Of a stretch of DNA of 64,000 nucleotides, positions 36,614-45,424 are shown one piece after another. Made by a program: the position numbers and the translations under genes. Positions within the stretch are counted from its first letter, which is position 1. Every line of letters begins with the position of its first letter. Source of the DNA: Dermacoccus abyssi (GTDB lineage: Bacteria; Actinomycetota; Actinomycetes; Actinomycetales; Dermatophilaceae); assembly GCF_034541975.1 (NCBI RefSeq), contig NZ_JAVYJM010000001.1. One strand, written 5' to 3'. The notes beneath the pieces are model-generated. The model was not told the origin of the DNA, ran no database searches, and saw only the letters and a list, made by a program, of their open reading frames with translations.

Positions 36614-37132
36614 TCACACGTCGTCCTCGTCCGCCTTTCGAGCGGCACATTCGGCGCACACCCCGAGCAATGCCGCGTGTTGCGCGTCCACCGAGAAGCC
36701 GGTGAGCTCCCGAATCCGCGCCACGAGTGGCGTGAACTCCTCCACGTCGACATCCGTGAAGCGCTCGCAGCGCACACACTGCAGATGCGCGTGACCGTGC
36801 CCGGCGTGACCCGAATGGGCATCTTCAGCGGCATCATCGCCCGCCGCGGACAGCTGCTCGAGGCTCGCGAGGTGGTAGATCGTGGCTCCGCCGGGCACGT
36901 GCGTGTGCCGCACGATTCCTCCGTCGACGAGAGCCTGGAGCGAGCGGTAGATCGTCGCCCGGTGCACCCCCGGCTCGAGATCGGCCACCGCCGTCGCGAT
37001 CGCCTCCGCGTCGAGGTGGCGCGAATCGGCGTCCAACACCTCGATGACGGCACGGCGCCCCGGCGTCAACCGCTCCCCCGCAGCGCGCAGACGCTCCACC
37101 GCAGCTTCGACCCGACTCTTCGCTTCGCCCAC
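36614..37132 (-). CDS. Fur-family metalloregulator
   Basis: 172 residues. The winged helix shows ERLTPGRRAVIEVLDADSRHLDAEAIATAV and VHRATIYRSLQALVDGGIV. A His-rich loop (HSGHAGHGHAHLQC) and CVRC and CAEC pairs supply metal and structural-zinc ligands. The loop and Cys pairs fit a Zur-like protein, but metal specificity is not certain. Its stop codon directly abuts the CCA of the convergent tRNA-Gly. It is divergent from the acyl-CoA dehydrogenase gene. Confidence 0.9.
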   Translation of the reverse strand: MGEAKSRVEAAVERLRAAGERLTPGRRAVIEVLDADSRHLDAEAIATAVADLEPGVHRATIYRSLQALVDGGIVRHTHVPGGATIYHLASLEQLSAAGDDAAEDAHSGHAGHGHAHLQCVRCERFTDVDVEEFTPLVARIRELTGFSVDAQHAALLGVCAECAARKADEDDV

Positions 37133-37190
37133 GCCTCCATCGTCACCCGAGGCCCCGGGACGGGCAAGCGCACCCCCGTGTTGCGAGCAT

Positions 37191-37202
37191 TACTCGCGAG
37201 TA
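37191..37202. promoter_or_regulatory. palindromic operator candidate upstream of fadE
   Basis: TACTCGCGAGTA, a perfect 12-bp palindrome, 41 bases before the GTG of the acyl-CoA dehydrogenase and in the divergent region shared with the Fur gene. Its form suits a TetR-type fatty-acid regulator. Confidence 0.5.
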
Positions 37203-37243
37203 GCACAATGCAGGAGACCCATTTTTCACGCTGCGGAGGATCC

Positions 37244-39091
37244 GTGACTCACTACAAGAGCAACGTTCGCGACATCGAGTTCAACCTCTTCGAGGTGTTC
37301 AACCGCCAGGACGTCCTGGGCACCGGCATCTACGAAGACGTCGACGAGGACGTGGCCCGCGACATCGTCCACCAGGTGGCGAAGCTCGCCGAGGGCGATC
37401 TGAGCGCCAGCCTCGTCGACTCCGACCGCAACCCGCCGGTCTACGACCCGGCGACGAAGTCGGTCACGATGCCCGAGTCGTTCAAGAAGTCCTACTCCGC
37501 ATACATCGACGCAGGCTGGGGCATGCTCGACGCCCCCGTCGAGCTCGAGGGCATGAAGGTTCCGCCGTCGGTGCGTTGGTCGCTCGCCGAGCTCGTCTGC
37601 GGCGCCAACCCGGCCGTCCACATGTTCTCCGCCAGTTACGCGTTCGCCTCCCTCCTGTACTACATGGGTAACGACGAGCAGAAGAAGCTCGCCAAGCACA
37701 TCGTCGACGGCGCCTGGCACTGCACCATGGTGCTCACCGAGCCCGACGCCGGTTCGGACGTCGGCGCCGGCCGCACCAAGGCCACGCAGAACGACGACGG
37801 CACGTGGAACATCACGGGCGTCAAGCGCTTCATCACCTCGGCCGAGTCGGACATGGTCGACAACGTCGTCCACTTCGTCCTGGCCCGCCCCGAGGGCGCA
37901 GGCCCCGGCACGAAGGGCCTGTCGCTCTTCATCGTCCCGAAGTACCACGTCGACCTCGAGACCGGTGAGCTCGGCGAGCGCAACGGCGCCTACGTGACGA
38001 ACGTCGAGGACAAGATGGGCCTCAAGGTCTCCACGACCTGCGAGGTCACCTTCGGTGACGAGCACCCGGCCGTCGGCACGCTGCTCGGCGATGTCCACGA
38101 CGGCATCGCGCAGATGTTCAAGGTCATCGAGAACGCCCGCATGTTCGTCGGCACGAAGGCCATCGCGACGCTCTCGACCGGTTACCTCAACGCGCTCGAG
38201 TACGCCAAGGAGCGCGTCCAGGGCGCCGACATGACGACGCCGGCCAAGGACGCCCCGCGCGTCACGATCACCCACCACCCGGACGTTCGTCGCAGCCTCA
38301 TGCTGCAGAAGGCATACGCCGAGGGTCTGCGCTCGCTCGTCGTCTACACGGCGTGCCAGCAGGACATCGTCGACCAGGCGCAGAAGGGCAACCCGGCCGT
38401 CGAGCTCGAAGAGGGCACCGAGGCAGAGCTGGCAGCTCGCCTCAACGACCTGCTGCTGCCCATCGTCAAGGGCGTCGGCTCGGAGCGCGCCTGGGTGCTG
38501 CTGGGCACCGAGTCGCTGCAGACGTACGGCGGTTCGGGCTTCCTCAAGGAGTACCCGGTCGAGCAGTACGTACGTGACGCAAAGATCGACACGCTGTACG
38601 AAGGCACCACCGCCATTCAGGGCCTCGACTTCTTCTTCCGCAAGATCGTCAAGGATCAGGGCGTCGCACTCGGTGAGCTGCAGAAGCAGATCATGGCCAC
38701 GATCTCCGAGGCTCCGGCCTCGCTGCAGCGTGAGGCCGGCCTGCTCGGCCAGGCCGCGACCGACCTCAAGGACATGGGCGAGTTCATGTTCGGCGCTGCG
38801 ATCAACTCGCTTGAGAAGCCGACGGACGCCTACAAGGTCGGCCTGACGTCGACGCGCCTGCTGCTCGCTGCGGGCGACGTCGTCATCGGCTGGCTGCTGC
38901 TCAAGGCCGCCGTCGTCGCGCAGGCCCGTCTCGACGCGGGTGACGCCGGCAAGGACGAGGACTTCTACACCGGCAAGGTGGCCGCCGCGCAGTTCTTCGC
39001 GCGCACGGTGCTGCCGCGCATGGCGTCGGAGAAGGCCATCACCCTCGCCGAGGACGGCGCCCTCATGGACGTCCCCGAAGCTGCGTTCTGA
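37244..39091 (+). CDS. acyl-CoA dehydrogenase (large FadE type)
   Basis: 615 residues, longer than the 380-residue classical enzymes and like the FadE5/AidB-like group. Flavin/substrate motifs: WHCTMVLTEPDAGSDVGAGRTKA, WNITGVKRFITSAE, QTYGGSGFLKEYPVEQYVRDAKIDTLYEGTTAIQ with the catalytic Glu in YEGTT, and a C-terminal helical extension. Catalyses alpha,beta-dehydrogenation of acyl-CoA in beta-oxidation. GTG 37244 with GCGGAGGA upstream fixes the start. Followed by a terminator with a T-run. Confidence 0.94.
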   Translation: MTHYKSNVRDIEFNLFEVFNRQDVLGTGIYEDVDEDVARDIVHQVAKLAEGDLSASLVDSDRNPPVYDPATKSVTMPESFKKSYSAYIDAGWGMLDAPVELEGMKVPPSVRWSLAELVCGANPAVHMFSASYAFASLLYYMGNDEQKKLAKHIVDGAWHCTMVLTEPDAGSDVGAGRTKATQNDDGTWNITGVKRFITSAESDMVDNVVHFVLARPEGAGPGTKGLSLFIVPKYHVDLETGELGERNGAYVTNVEDKMGLKVSTTCEVTFGDEHPAVGTLLGDVHDGIAQMFKVIENARMFVGTKAIATLSTGYLNALEYAKERVQGADMTTPAKDAPRVTITHHPDVRRSLMLQKAYAEGLRSLVVYTACQQDIVDQAQKGNPAVELEEGTEAELAARLNDLLLPIVKGVGSERAWVLLGTESLQTYGGSGFLKEYPVEQYVRDAKIDTLYEGTTAIQGLDFFFRKIVKDQGVALGELQKQIMATISEAPASLQREAGLLGQAATDLKDMGEFMFGAAINSLEKPTDAYKVGLTSTRLLLAAGDVVIGWLLLKAAVVAQARLDAGDAGKDEDFYTGKVAAAQFFARTVLPRMASEKAITLAEDGALMDVPEAAF

Positions 39092-39106
39092 TCCGAACGC
39101 TCCACG

Positions 39107-39146
39107 CGAGTGGCCCGACACCCCAACCCGGGTGCCGGGCCACTCG
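39107..39146 (+). terminator. intrinsic terminator after fadE
   Basis: CGAGTGGCCCG (39107-39117) pairs with 39136-39146, followed by GCTTTT. It also ends the convergent GNAT gene. Confidence 0.85.
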
Positions 39147-39158
39147 GCTTTTCTGCGG

Positions 39159-39704
39159 CTACTTCGTCCGGTCGGAGGCGAGCAATCCGTACTTGATCGT
39201 GTCGGTCCATTCGCCCTTCGACCAGAAGTCCTCGCGCAGGTACGCCTCCCGCGTCATCCCGAGGCGCTCACACAGGCGCGCGGAGGCATCGTTGCGACCG
39301 TCCATCTGCGCTTCGAGGCGGTGCAGCGGGAAGTGTGCGAAGACGGCGTCGATGAAGGCCGCCACAGCCTCGGTCGCCAACCCCTTCCCTGCCACCTCCG
39401 GGGAGAACACCCACCCGGTCTCGGCCCGTTCGTTCGTCTCGTCGAGAAGCCAGATGCCGACGTCACCGACGACGGAGCCTTCGTACTCGACGGCGACGGC
39501 CACGGCTCGGGCGTCCGTGTCGAGCCCGATCTGAGTCTTGTGCTGCTCGATCTTCGCGATCACGCCGGCACGGTCGAGCGGCCCCTTGAGCAGATAGCGG
39601 GCCACGCCGGGGCGCGCGTGATAGTCGAGCAGGTCGTCGACGTCATTGTCGGTGAACGGACGAAGGGTCGTGCGCGCGGTAGCGATCGGCAGGGGAAGCG
39701 GCAT
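39159..39704 (-). CDS. RimJ/RimL-type GNAT acetyltransferase
   Basis: 181 residues. N-terminal ARTTLRPFTDNDVDDLLDYHARPGVARYL, the acetyl-CoA site GWVFSPEVAGKGLATEAVAAFIDAVF (Q/R-x-x-G-x-A variant) and LHRLEAQMDGRNDASARLCERLGMTREAYLRED. It acetylates an amine, often a protein N-terminus or small molecule; the target is unknown. Confidence 0.9.
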   Translation of the reverse strand: MPLPLPIATARTTLRPFTDNDVDDLLDYHARPGVARYLLKGPLDRAGVIAKIEQHKTQIGLDTDARAVAVAVEYEGSVVGDVGIWLLDETNERAETGWVFSPEVAGKGLATEAVAAFIDAVFAHFPLHRLEAQMDGRNDASARLCERLGMTREAYLREDFWSKGEWTDTIKYGLLASDRTK

Positions 39705-39732
39705 GGAGCCCAGGCTAGCGAGCGTTTCGAAC

Positions 39733-41031
39733 TCAGCCGATCCAGTTGTAGTGCCAGTACTCGGGGTTCGATCCGTTCTGGTCCAGGTGCTCGGGGCGGT
39801 CCCACCCGTAGGCCTTGCCGTTGTTGCTCAGCCACCTATCAGCCGCGGTACCGAACTTGAACGGAGAAGCACCGCGCCCTTCAGCCAGCGCACTCGTGTT
39901 ACCGAGGAGATCCATCGCTCGCCCGTAGCCGTGGTTGGACGTGCCCGGGTTGGCCGCGCGTGGGAAACCGTAGACCTTCGCGTACATGTTCTGCCTGGGC
40001 GTATTTCGCACTCGGGCACCACCGGGTGTCGCCCATCGCGTATCCCGTGCCCTTCTCCGTCAGCTTCGCCGCACCACCGCACCGCGTGGTCGGGAGCCCC
40101 TTGGGCCACCCGTGGGCATACATGCCGTCCCAGGCGAACTTCGTCGTGCCGGGCACCCGCGTGTTCGGCTTGAACGACGCCGGCACCACGGCCTTCGCAC
40201 CTGAGTTGGCCACCGTCACCCAGCCGCCGGCGAAGGGATGAACGGTGCCTCCGCCGACTCGCGTCCAGGCCTTCACCGCGGACGACGACGCCGTCGCGCT
40301 CCCAACCATCTGTCGAACGGCGGGATTCGAGACGTAGTAGTCGTAGACCCGTGACTCGACCCCGTGGATCGGGGCGGAGGCCGAGGCGCGCATGAGCGCG
40401 CCCCGGTACGCGTGGTTCGGCGAGTCGAACCGCTGCCAGAGACCCTTCGCGTCCGACATCTGAGGGCTCACCGGCCAGCCGGTGTTCGGATGCGCCTTGT
40501 AGTACTCCGCAAAGCCGCGAGCACCACACCACCCATCGTCGGAATCGGCCGTCCCGAAGCGTCCACGGCGATCAGGGCGAGGCCCCTCTCGAAGGGTTGC
40601 GCATAACCACCACCGGCTCGGTACCACCGTTGCTCGGTGCTCGTCGGCTTGCCGAGGGCTCCGATGCCGGTGGCGGTGGCGACGTGCGGACCCACGGGGA
40701 TCGGCGCCGGGGTGGGAGAGGTGCTCGTCGGCTCCGTAGGCGTCGGCGTGGGCGGTGACGAAGTCGTGCTGCTGCTCGTCGCCGGGGAGGACGCCGAGGG
40801 TTCGGACGACGACGGTGTGGGCGTCGGCGGTGTGCTCGAAGCGTTACCGGGCACCGTCGTGGTGGGCTCGGCGCCGGGTACCACCTGCGGTGCGGAGGGC
40901 GACGTGGGTGCGACGGTTCCGGCTCCCGGCGACGGATGGGGTTCCGCACCCGCCGCGCTGACTCCCCACGCGGCGAACGGCGCCGCGACCGTGACCGACA
41001 GAACGGTCGAGAAGATCGATCGAATCTTCAT
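39733..41031 (-). pseudogene. LGFP-repeat / VanY-type D,D-carboxypeptidase with two frameshifts
   Basis: From ATG 41031: a signal peptide (IRSIFSTVLSVTVAAPFAAWGVSAAGA), a Pro/Ser/Thr-rich wall linker of about 90 residues and LGFP-type repeats (RWYRAGGGYAQPFERGLALIAVD; TGWPVSPQMSDAKGLWQRFD). Frame changes occur near 40520 and near 39996; the second matches one extra G between TACGCCCAG and CAGAACATG. The last frame ends with the VanY motif NPGTSNHGYGRAMDLL and PEYWHYNW. Intact, it would be an exported peptidoglycan carboxypeptidase; as read it is broken, unless the shifts are sequencing errors. Confidence 0.75.
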
Positions 41032-41159
41032 GTGCGCCCCGGGTACTGCGTTCCCTTGTGCGAGGTCAAGGCTAGGAGAGGCGGGGTGACGTCGGGGCGG
41101 AGGATAGGTGAAAATTCGCTGACATCGCTGTGCACGACTCCGGTCGGGCACTACGGTGC

Positions 41160-42359
41160 TCAGTCGATGACGGCCACGGTGTGCTGAGCGATGGCGAGTT
41201 CCTCGTTCGTCGGCACGACGCAGAGGGCCACCTTCGAGGCGGGAGTCGAGACGACGCGCGGGTCGTCGCTGCGCACCTCGTTCGCGGCCTCGTCGAGCTC
41301 GACGCCGAGCCACGCGAGACGCTCGCAGACGGCGGCCCGGACCGCGGCGTTGTTCTCGCCGACGCCGGCGGTGAACGTCACGGCGTCGACGCCACCGAGA
41401 ACCGATGTGTAGGCGCCGATGTACTTGACGAGGCGGTGCACGTAGACGTCGAACGCGAGCGTCGCCGTCTCGTCACCCGCCTCGACGCGCTCCATGAGGT
41501 CGCGGAAGTCGGTCGCACCGGCCATGCCGAGGATGCCCGAGCCCCTGTTGAGGAGGGTGTCGATGTCGTCGACGCCGAGCCCCGCGACGCGGTTGAGGTG
41601 CAACACGGCACCGGGGTCGATGTCGCCGCCACGCGTGCCCATGACGAGGCCCTCCAGCGGCGTCACACCCATCGACGTCTCCACGGCACGACCGCCGTCG
41701 ATGGCCGACATCGAGGCACCGTTGCCGAGGTGGCAGACGATCTGCTTGAGGGAGGCCGGATCGGCGCCGAGCAGTTCCGGCACCCGCGCCGACACGTACT
41801 CGTGCGACGTGCCGTGGAAGCCGTACCGACGCAGGGCGTGCTCCTTGGCGAGCGCGGCGTCGATGGCGTAGGTGTACGCCGCGGGCGGTAGCGTCGCGAA
41901 GAAGCCGGTGTCGAACACGGCGACGTGGGCGTGGTCGGGAAGGATGCGCTGTGCCGCCTCGATTCCCGTCGCGTTCGCGGGGTTGTGCAGCGGCGCGAGG
42001 GTGCCGAGGCGCTTGATCTCGGCGAGCACCCGCTCGTCGACGAGCACGGGGTCGGAGAAGTTGCGCCCGCCGTGGACGACGCGGTGACCGACGGCGACGA
42101 CGCCCGCGTCCGCCAGTGCGAGACCGGTCTCGCTCATGACGTCCGTCATCTGCTCGAGCGCGACGGCGTGGTCGGCGATCGCCACCTCGCGGTGGGTCTT
42201 CTCTCCGTCGTACTCGTGCGTGATCGTCGCGTTGTCGTGCCCGATCCGCTCGACGAGGCCCTTGACGAGGTGCTCGCCGGTGGTGGGATCGACGATCTGG
42301 TACTTGAGCGAACTGGATCCGGCGTTGAGAACGAGGACGTTGCCGTCGCGCTGGGTCAT
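41160..42359 (-). CDS. ackA: acetate kinase
   Basis: 399 residues. ASKHA-fold motifs: VLNAGSSSLKYQI, VFDTGFFATLPP, RYGFHGTSHEYVSA, CHLGNGASMSAIDGGRAVETSMG and GTRGGDIDPG. Interconverts acetate and acetyl-phosphate with ATP. ATG 42359 overlaps the pta stop (ATGA), so the pair is co-translated. A long minus-strand leader of about 130 bases separates it from the carboxypeptidase remnant. Confidence 0.97.
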   Translation of the reverse strand: MTQRDGNVLVLNAGSSSLKYQIVDPTTGEHLVKGLVERIGHDNATITHEYDGEKTHREVAIADHAVALEQMTDVMSETGLALADAGVVAVGHRVVHGGRNFSDPVLVDERVLAEIKRLGTLAPLHNPANATGIEAAQRILPDHAHVAVFDTGFFATLPPAAYTYAIDAALAKEHALRRYGFHGTSHEYVSARVPELLGADPASLKQIVCHLGNGASMSAIDGGRAVETSMGVTPLEGLVMGTRGGDIDPGAVLHLNRVAGLGVDDIDTLLNRGSGILGMAGATDFRDLMERVEAGDETATLAFDVYVHRLVKYIGAYTSVLGGVDAVTFTAGVGENNAAVRAAVCERLAWLGVELDEAANEVRSDDPRVVSTPASKVALCVVPTNEELAIAQHTVAVID

Positions 42360-44431
42360 CGTGCTTCCTCCTGCGCCTGGACGGCGGTGATGGCGATCGT
42401 GTTGACGATGTCCTCGACGAGCGCACCACGCGACAGGTCGTTGACCGGCTTGTTGAGCCCCTGCAACACCGGTCCGATGGCGACGGCGCCCGCGGAGCGC
42501 TGCACGGCCTTGTACGTGTTGTTGCCCGTGTTGAGGTCGGGGAAGACGAGCACCGTCGCGCGTCCGGCCACTGGCGAATCGGGCATCTTCGAGCGCGCGA
42601 CGCTCGGTTCGACGGCCGCGTCGTACTGAATGGGGCCGTCGACGAGCAGCTTCGGCGCGCGCTCACGCACGAGTTCGGTTGCGCTGCGCACCTTCTCGAC
42701 GTCGGCACCGCTGCCGGACGTGCCGGTGGAGTAGGACAGCATCGCAACGCGCGGATCGACGCCGAACGCCTCGGCGGTACGCGCGGAACTGATGGCGATG
42801 TCGGCGAGTTCCTCGGCGCTCGGGTCGGGGTTGACCGCGCAGTCGCCGTAGACGAGCACGCGATCGGCGAGCGCCATGAGGAAGACGCTCGAGACGATCT
42901 TCGCGTCCGGAGCCGTCTTGATGATCTCGAAGCTCGGCTTGATCGTGTGCGCCGTCGTGTGCGCGGCACCCGAGACCATGCCGTCGGCGAGCCCGAGGTG
43001 CACCATCATGGTGCCGAAGTACGACACATCCTGAACGATCTCGCGGGCCTTCTCGAGCTCCAGCCCCTTGTGCTTGCGAAGCTCCGCGTACTCGGTGGCG
43101 AACTTCTCGACGAGTTCCTCGTCCTGCGGCGAAACGATGCGCGCCCCGCGGATGTCCAGGCCCTTGCTGCTCGCGAGGCCGCGCGCCCGGTTCTCGTCGC
43201 CGAGGATCGTGAGGTCGGCGATGCCGGCGCGCAGCACCTCGTCGGCGGCCTGCAGGATGCGGATGTCGTCACCCTCGGGCAGCACGATGTGCTTGCGGTC
43301 GCCGCGCGCGCGGTCGAGCAGGCGGTGGCCGAACATGAGCGGCGTGACGACGGCCGCCTCGTCGACCTCGATCGCGGTGAGCAGTCGCTCGGCGTCGATC
43401 GACTCGCTGAACACGCGCAGCGCCGTCTGCTTCTTCGCGAGGCTCCCCGAGGACAGGGCACTGCGCGTGCCCGCGAGCGCCGCCGTCGTCTCGAAGGTAC
43501 CGTCGTTCGTCACGAGGATCGGCACGTCGAGCTCGGTGCCGTCGAGCAGTTGCTGGACGCTCTCGGGCGGGCGGTAGCCGCCGGTCAGGACGACCGAGGC
43601 GAGGCCCGGGAAGGTGCCCGACTGGTGGGCGAGCACGAGGCCGGGCAACACGTCGTAGCGGTCACCGGGAGCGATGACGGTGACGTCCTCGACGAGGCGC
43701 GTCAGCACGTTGGGCAGCGACATGGCGGCGACGACGAACCCACGCGACTCGCGCTGCAGCCACTCGGGGTTGCCGCGCCACAGCGTCGCGTTGCACGCGT
43801 CCGCGAGCGCCTGGATCGTCGGCGCGACGAGCAGGGGCACCTCGGGCACGACGCCGGCGACGGGCACGCTCTCGGTCTCGGGGTCCTGCGCCAGCGCGGC
43901 GCGGATGGCGTCGGTGTCACCGCTCGTGGCGCGGTTGACGACGAGCGCCACGGGCACCGCGTGCTGGGCGCGAAGCTGCGCGCAACCCATGACGGCGACC
44001 TGCTCGATCTCCTCGGGCGTGCGCTCGCGCCCGTGGACGACGAGAACGACCGGTGCACCGAGGTTCGCGGCGATCTTCGCGTTGAACTCGGCCTCCCGAC
44101 CGGTGGAGACGTCGGCGAAGTCGCTGCCGAGGGCGAGCACGACGTCGGCGTTCTGGGCCACGGCGTCCCGACGCTGCAGGATCATGCCGAGTGCGGCCTG
44201 CTCGTCGTCGTGCAGGGCGTCGTACGTGACGCCGATGGCGTCCTCGTAGCTCTGGTCGACGGCCGGGTGCGACAGGAGGAGGTCGACGACCTTGTCCCTG
44301 CGCGCGGCCGTGACCGGCCGGAAGACGGCGATGCGGCCCGCTTGGCGGGAGAGGAGGTCGAGGAGGCCGTAGGCGACGGTCGACTTACCCGTCTCGCCTT
44401 CGGCCGAGGTCACAAAGACGGTGCGCGACAT
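42356..44431 (-). CDS. pta: phosphate acetyltransferase
   Basis: 691 residues, the long form: a BioD-like N-terminal P-loop region (MSRTVFVTSAEGETGKSTVAYGLL), a central DRTGG domain, and the C-terminal catalytic PTA_PTB domain (HIVLPEGDDIRILQAADE, MVHLGLADGMVSGAAHTT, LSYSTGTSGSGADVEKV). Converts acetyl-CoA to acetyl-phosphate; with AckA it forms the acetate overflow pathway. Confidence 0.97.
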   Translation of the reverse strand: MSRTVFVTSAEGETGKSTVAYGLLDLLSRQAGRIAVFRPVTAARRDKVVDLLLSHPAVDQSYEDAIGVTYDALHDDEQAALGMILQRRDAVAQNADVVLALGSDFADVSTGREAEFNAKIAANLGAPVVLVVHGRERTPEEIEQVAVMGCAQLRAQHAVPVALVVNRATSGDTDAIRAALAQDPETESVPVAGVVPEVPLLVAPTIQALADACNATLWRGNPEWLQRESRGFVVAAMSLPNVLTRLVEDVTVIAPGDRYDVLPGLVLAHQSGTFPGLASVVLTGGYRPPESVQQLLDGTELDVPILVTNDGTFETTAALAGTRSALSSGSLAKKQTALRVFSESIDAERLLTAIEVDEAAVVTPLMFGHRLLDRARGDRKHIVLPEGDDIRILQAADEVLRAGIADLTILGDENRARGLASSKGLDIRGARIVSPQDEELVEKFATEYAELRKHKGLELEKAREIVQDVSYFGTMMVHLGLADGMVSGAAHTTAHTIKPSFEIIKTAPDAKIVSSVFLMALADRVLVYGDCAVNPDPSAEELADIAISSARTAEAFGVDPRVAMLSYSTGTSGSGADVEKVRSATELVRERAPKLLVDGPIQYDAAVEPSVARSKMPDSPVAGRATVLVFPDLNTGNNTYKAVQRSAGAVAIGPVLQGLNKPVNDLSRGALVEDIVNTIAITAVQAQEEAR

Positions 44432-44458
44432 GCCTCCACCCTAGCGAGGGCATTCGTC

Positions 44459-44923
44459 TCAGACCGCGATCTCCCCACCCGGAACGAGGGCATCGAGGCG
44501 ACGTACCGCGAACTCGTACCCCTGCACACCGCAACCGACGATGACGGCGGCGGCCTTGTCGCTCAGGTACGAGTGGTGGCGGAACGGCTCGCGCGCGTGG
44601 ACGTTCGAGATGTGCACCTCGACGAACGGTGCCTCCAGGTTCGCGAGGGCGTCTCGGATGGCCACGCTCGTGTGCGTGTACGCGCCTGCGTTGATGACGA
44701 CGCCGACGCTCGTGCGGCGGATGCGCTGAATCTCATCGACGAGCGCGCCCTCGTGGTTGCTCTGGAAGCACTCGACGTCGAACCCGAGCTCCGCGCCCGT
44801 GCGGCGAGCCAGCTCCTCGACGTCACCGAGGGTGTCGGCCCCGTAGATGTGGGGCTCACGCTCGCCGAGCAGGTTGAGGTTCGGGCCGTTGAGGACGTGA
44901 AGGGTGCCGCGCGCCGAAGTCAT
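44459..44923 (-). CDS. aroQ: type II 3-dehydroquinate dehydratase
   Basis: 154 residues from ATG 44923. Complete family motifs: VLNGPNLNLLGEREPHIYG (with the active-site Arg and Tyr), QSNHEGALVDEIQ, INAGAYTHTSVAIRDAL, VEVHISNVHAREPFRHHSYLS. The third step of the shikimate pathway. The frame is open for 100 more codons upstream, but that part is antisense to the next gene and not family-like. It lies 28 bases after pta on the same strand. Confidence 0.95.
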   Translation of the reverse strand: MTSARGTLHVLNGPNLNLLGEREPHIYGADTLGDVEELARRTGAELGFDVECFQSNHEGALVDEIQRIRRTSVGVVINAGAYTHTSVAIRDALANLEAPFVEVHISNVHAREPFRHHSYLSDKAAAVIVGCGVQGYEFAVRRLDALVPGGEIAV

Positions 44924-45028
44924 GCGCCCATCTTGCCGTTCGCGCGGCGCGTGCGAAACCCACGGCTCACGGACTCGACCCCTATCGTGTGTCGCACCGA
45001 ACCCGACAGCGCACAGAAGGCACCGGCC

Positions 45029-45388
45029 ATGAGTGAAGCCAAGAAGGCTCACATCCACCGCTACTACGAGGCCGTCGACGCCGCCGACGTCGAGGGAGTG
45101 CTCGACATCTTCACGCCGGACGCCACCTACCGCCGCCCCGGCTACCCCGACATGGTGGGCGCCGACGCGCTGCGTGCCTTCTACGAGGGTGAGCGCGTCA
45201 TCGAGAGCGGGCGCCACAGCGTCCACACGCTCGTGCTCGAGGGCGACGAGGGCTTCGTCGGCGGCTCGTTCGAGGGCGTGCTGAAGAACGGCGATCAGGC
45301 GTCGCTCGAGTTCGCCGACCTCTTCCGGTTCGTGCCCGACGGCAAGGTCTCCTTCCGCCAGAGCTACTTCTACGCCCCTCTGGTCTGA
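45029..45388 (+). CDS. NTF2-like / SnoaL-fold protein
   Basis: 119 residues, one compact cone-shaped alpha+beta domain: IHRYYEAVDAADVEGVLDIFTPDATYRRPGYPDMVGADALRAFYEGERVI and SLEFADLFRFVPDGKVSFRQSYF. These proteins bind small hydrophobic ligands or act as isomerases or dehydratases; no specific role is evident. Divergent from aroQ and convergent with the thioredoxin/NHL gene. Confidence 0.85.
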   Translation: MSEAKKAHIHRYYEAVDAADVEGVLDIFTPDATYRRPGYPDMVGADALRAFYEGERVIESGRHSVHTLVLEGDEGFVGGSFEGVLKNGDQASLEFADLFRFVPDGKVSFRQSYFYAPLV

Positions 45389-45424
45389 GCCCGGCGCACG
45401 CCCGAGGGCGCTACGGGTCCGCGC

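Noticed and set aside
37226..39121. 631-codon minus-strand frame opposite the acyl-CoA dehydrogenase
   Set aside because: Antisense shadow; the sense gene has all family motifs.
42947..45388. 813-codon open frame on the plus strand across pta and aroQ
   Set aside because: It is the antisense shadow of pta/aroQ, driven by high GC in third positions; only its last 119 codons (the NTF2-like gene) look like a protein.
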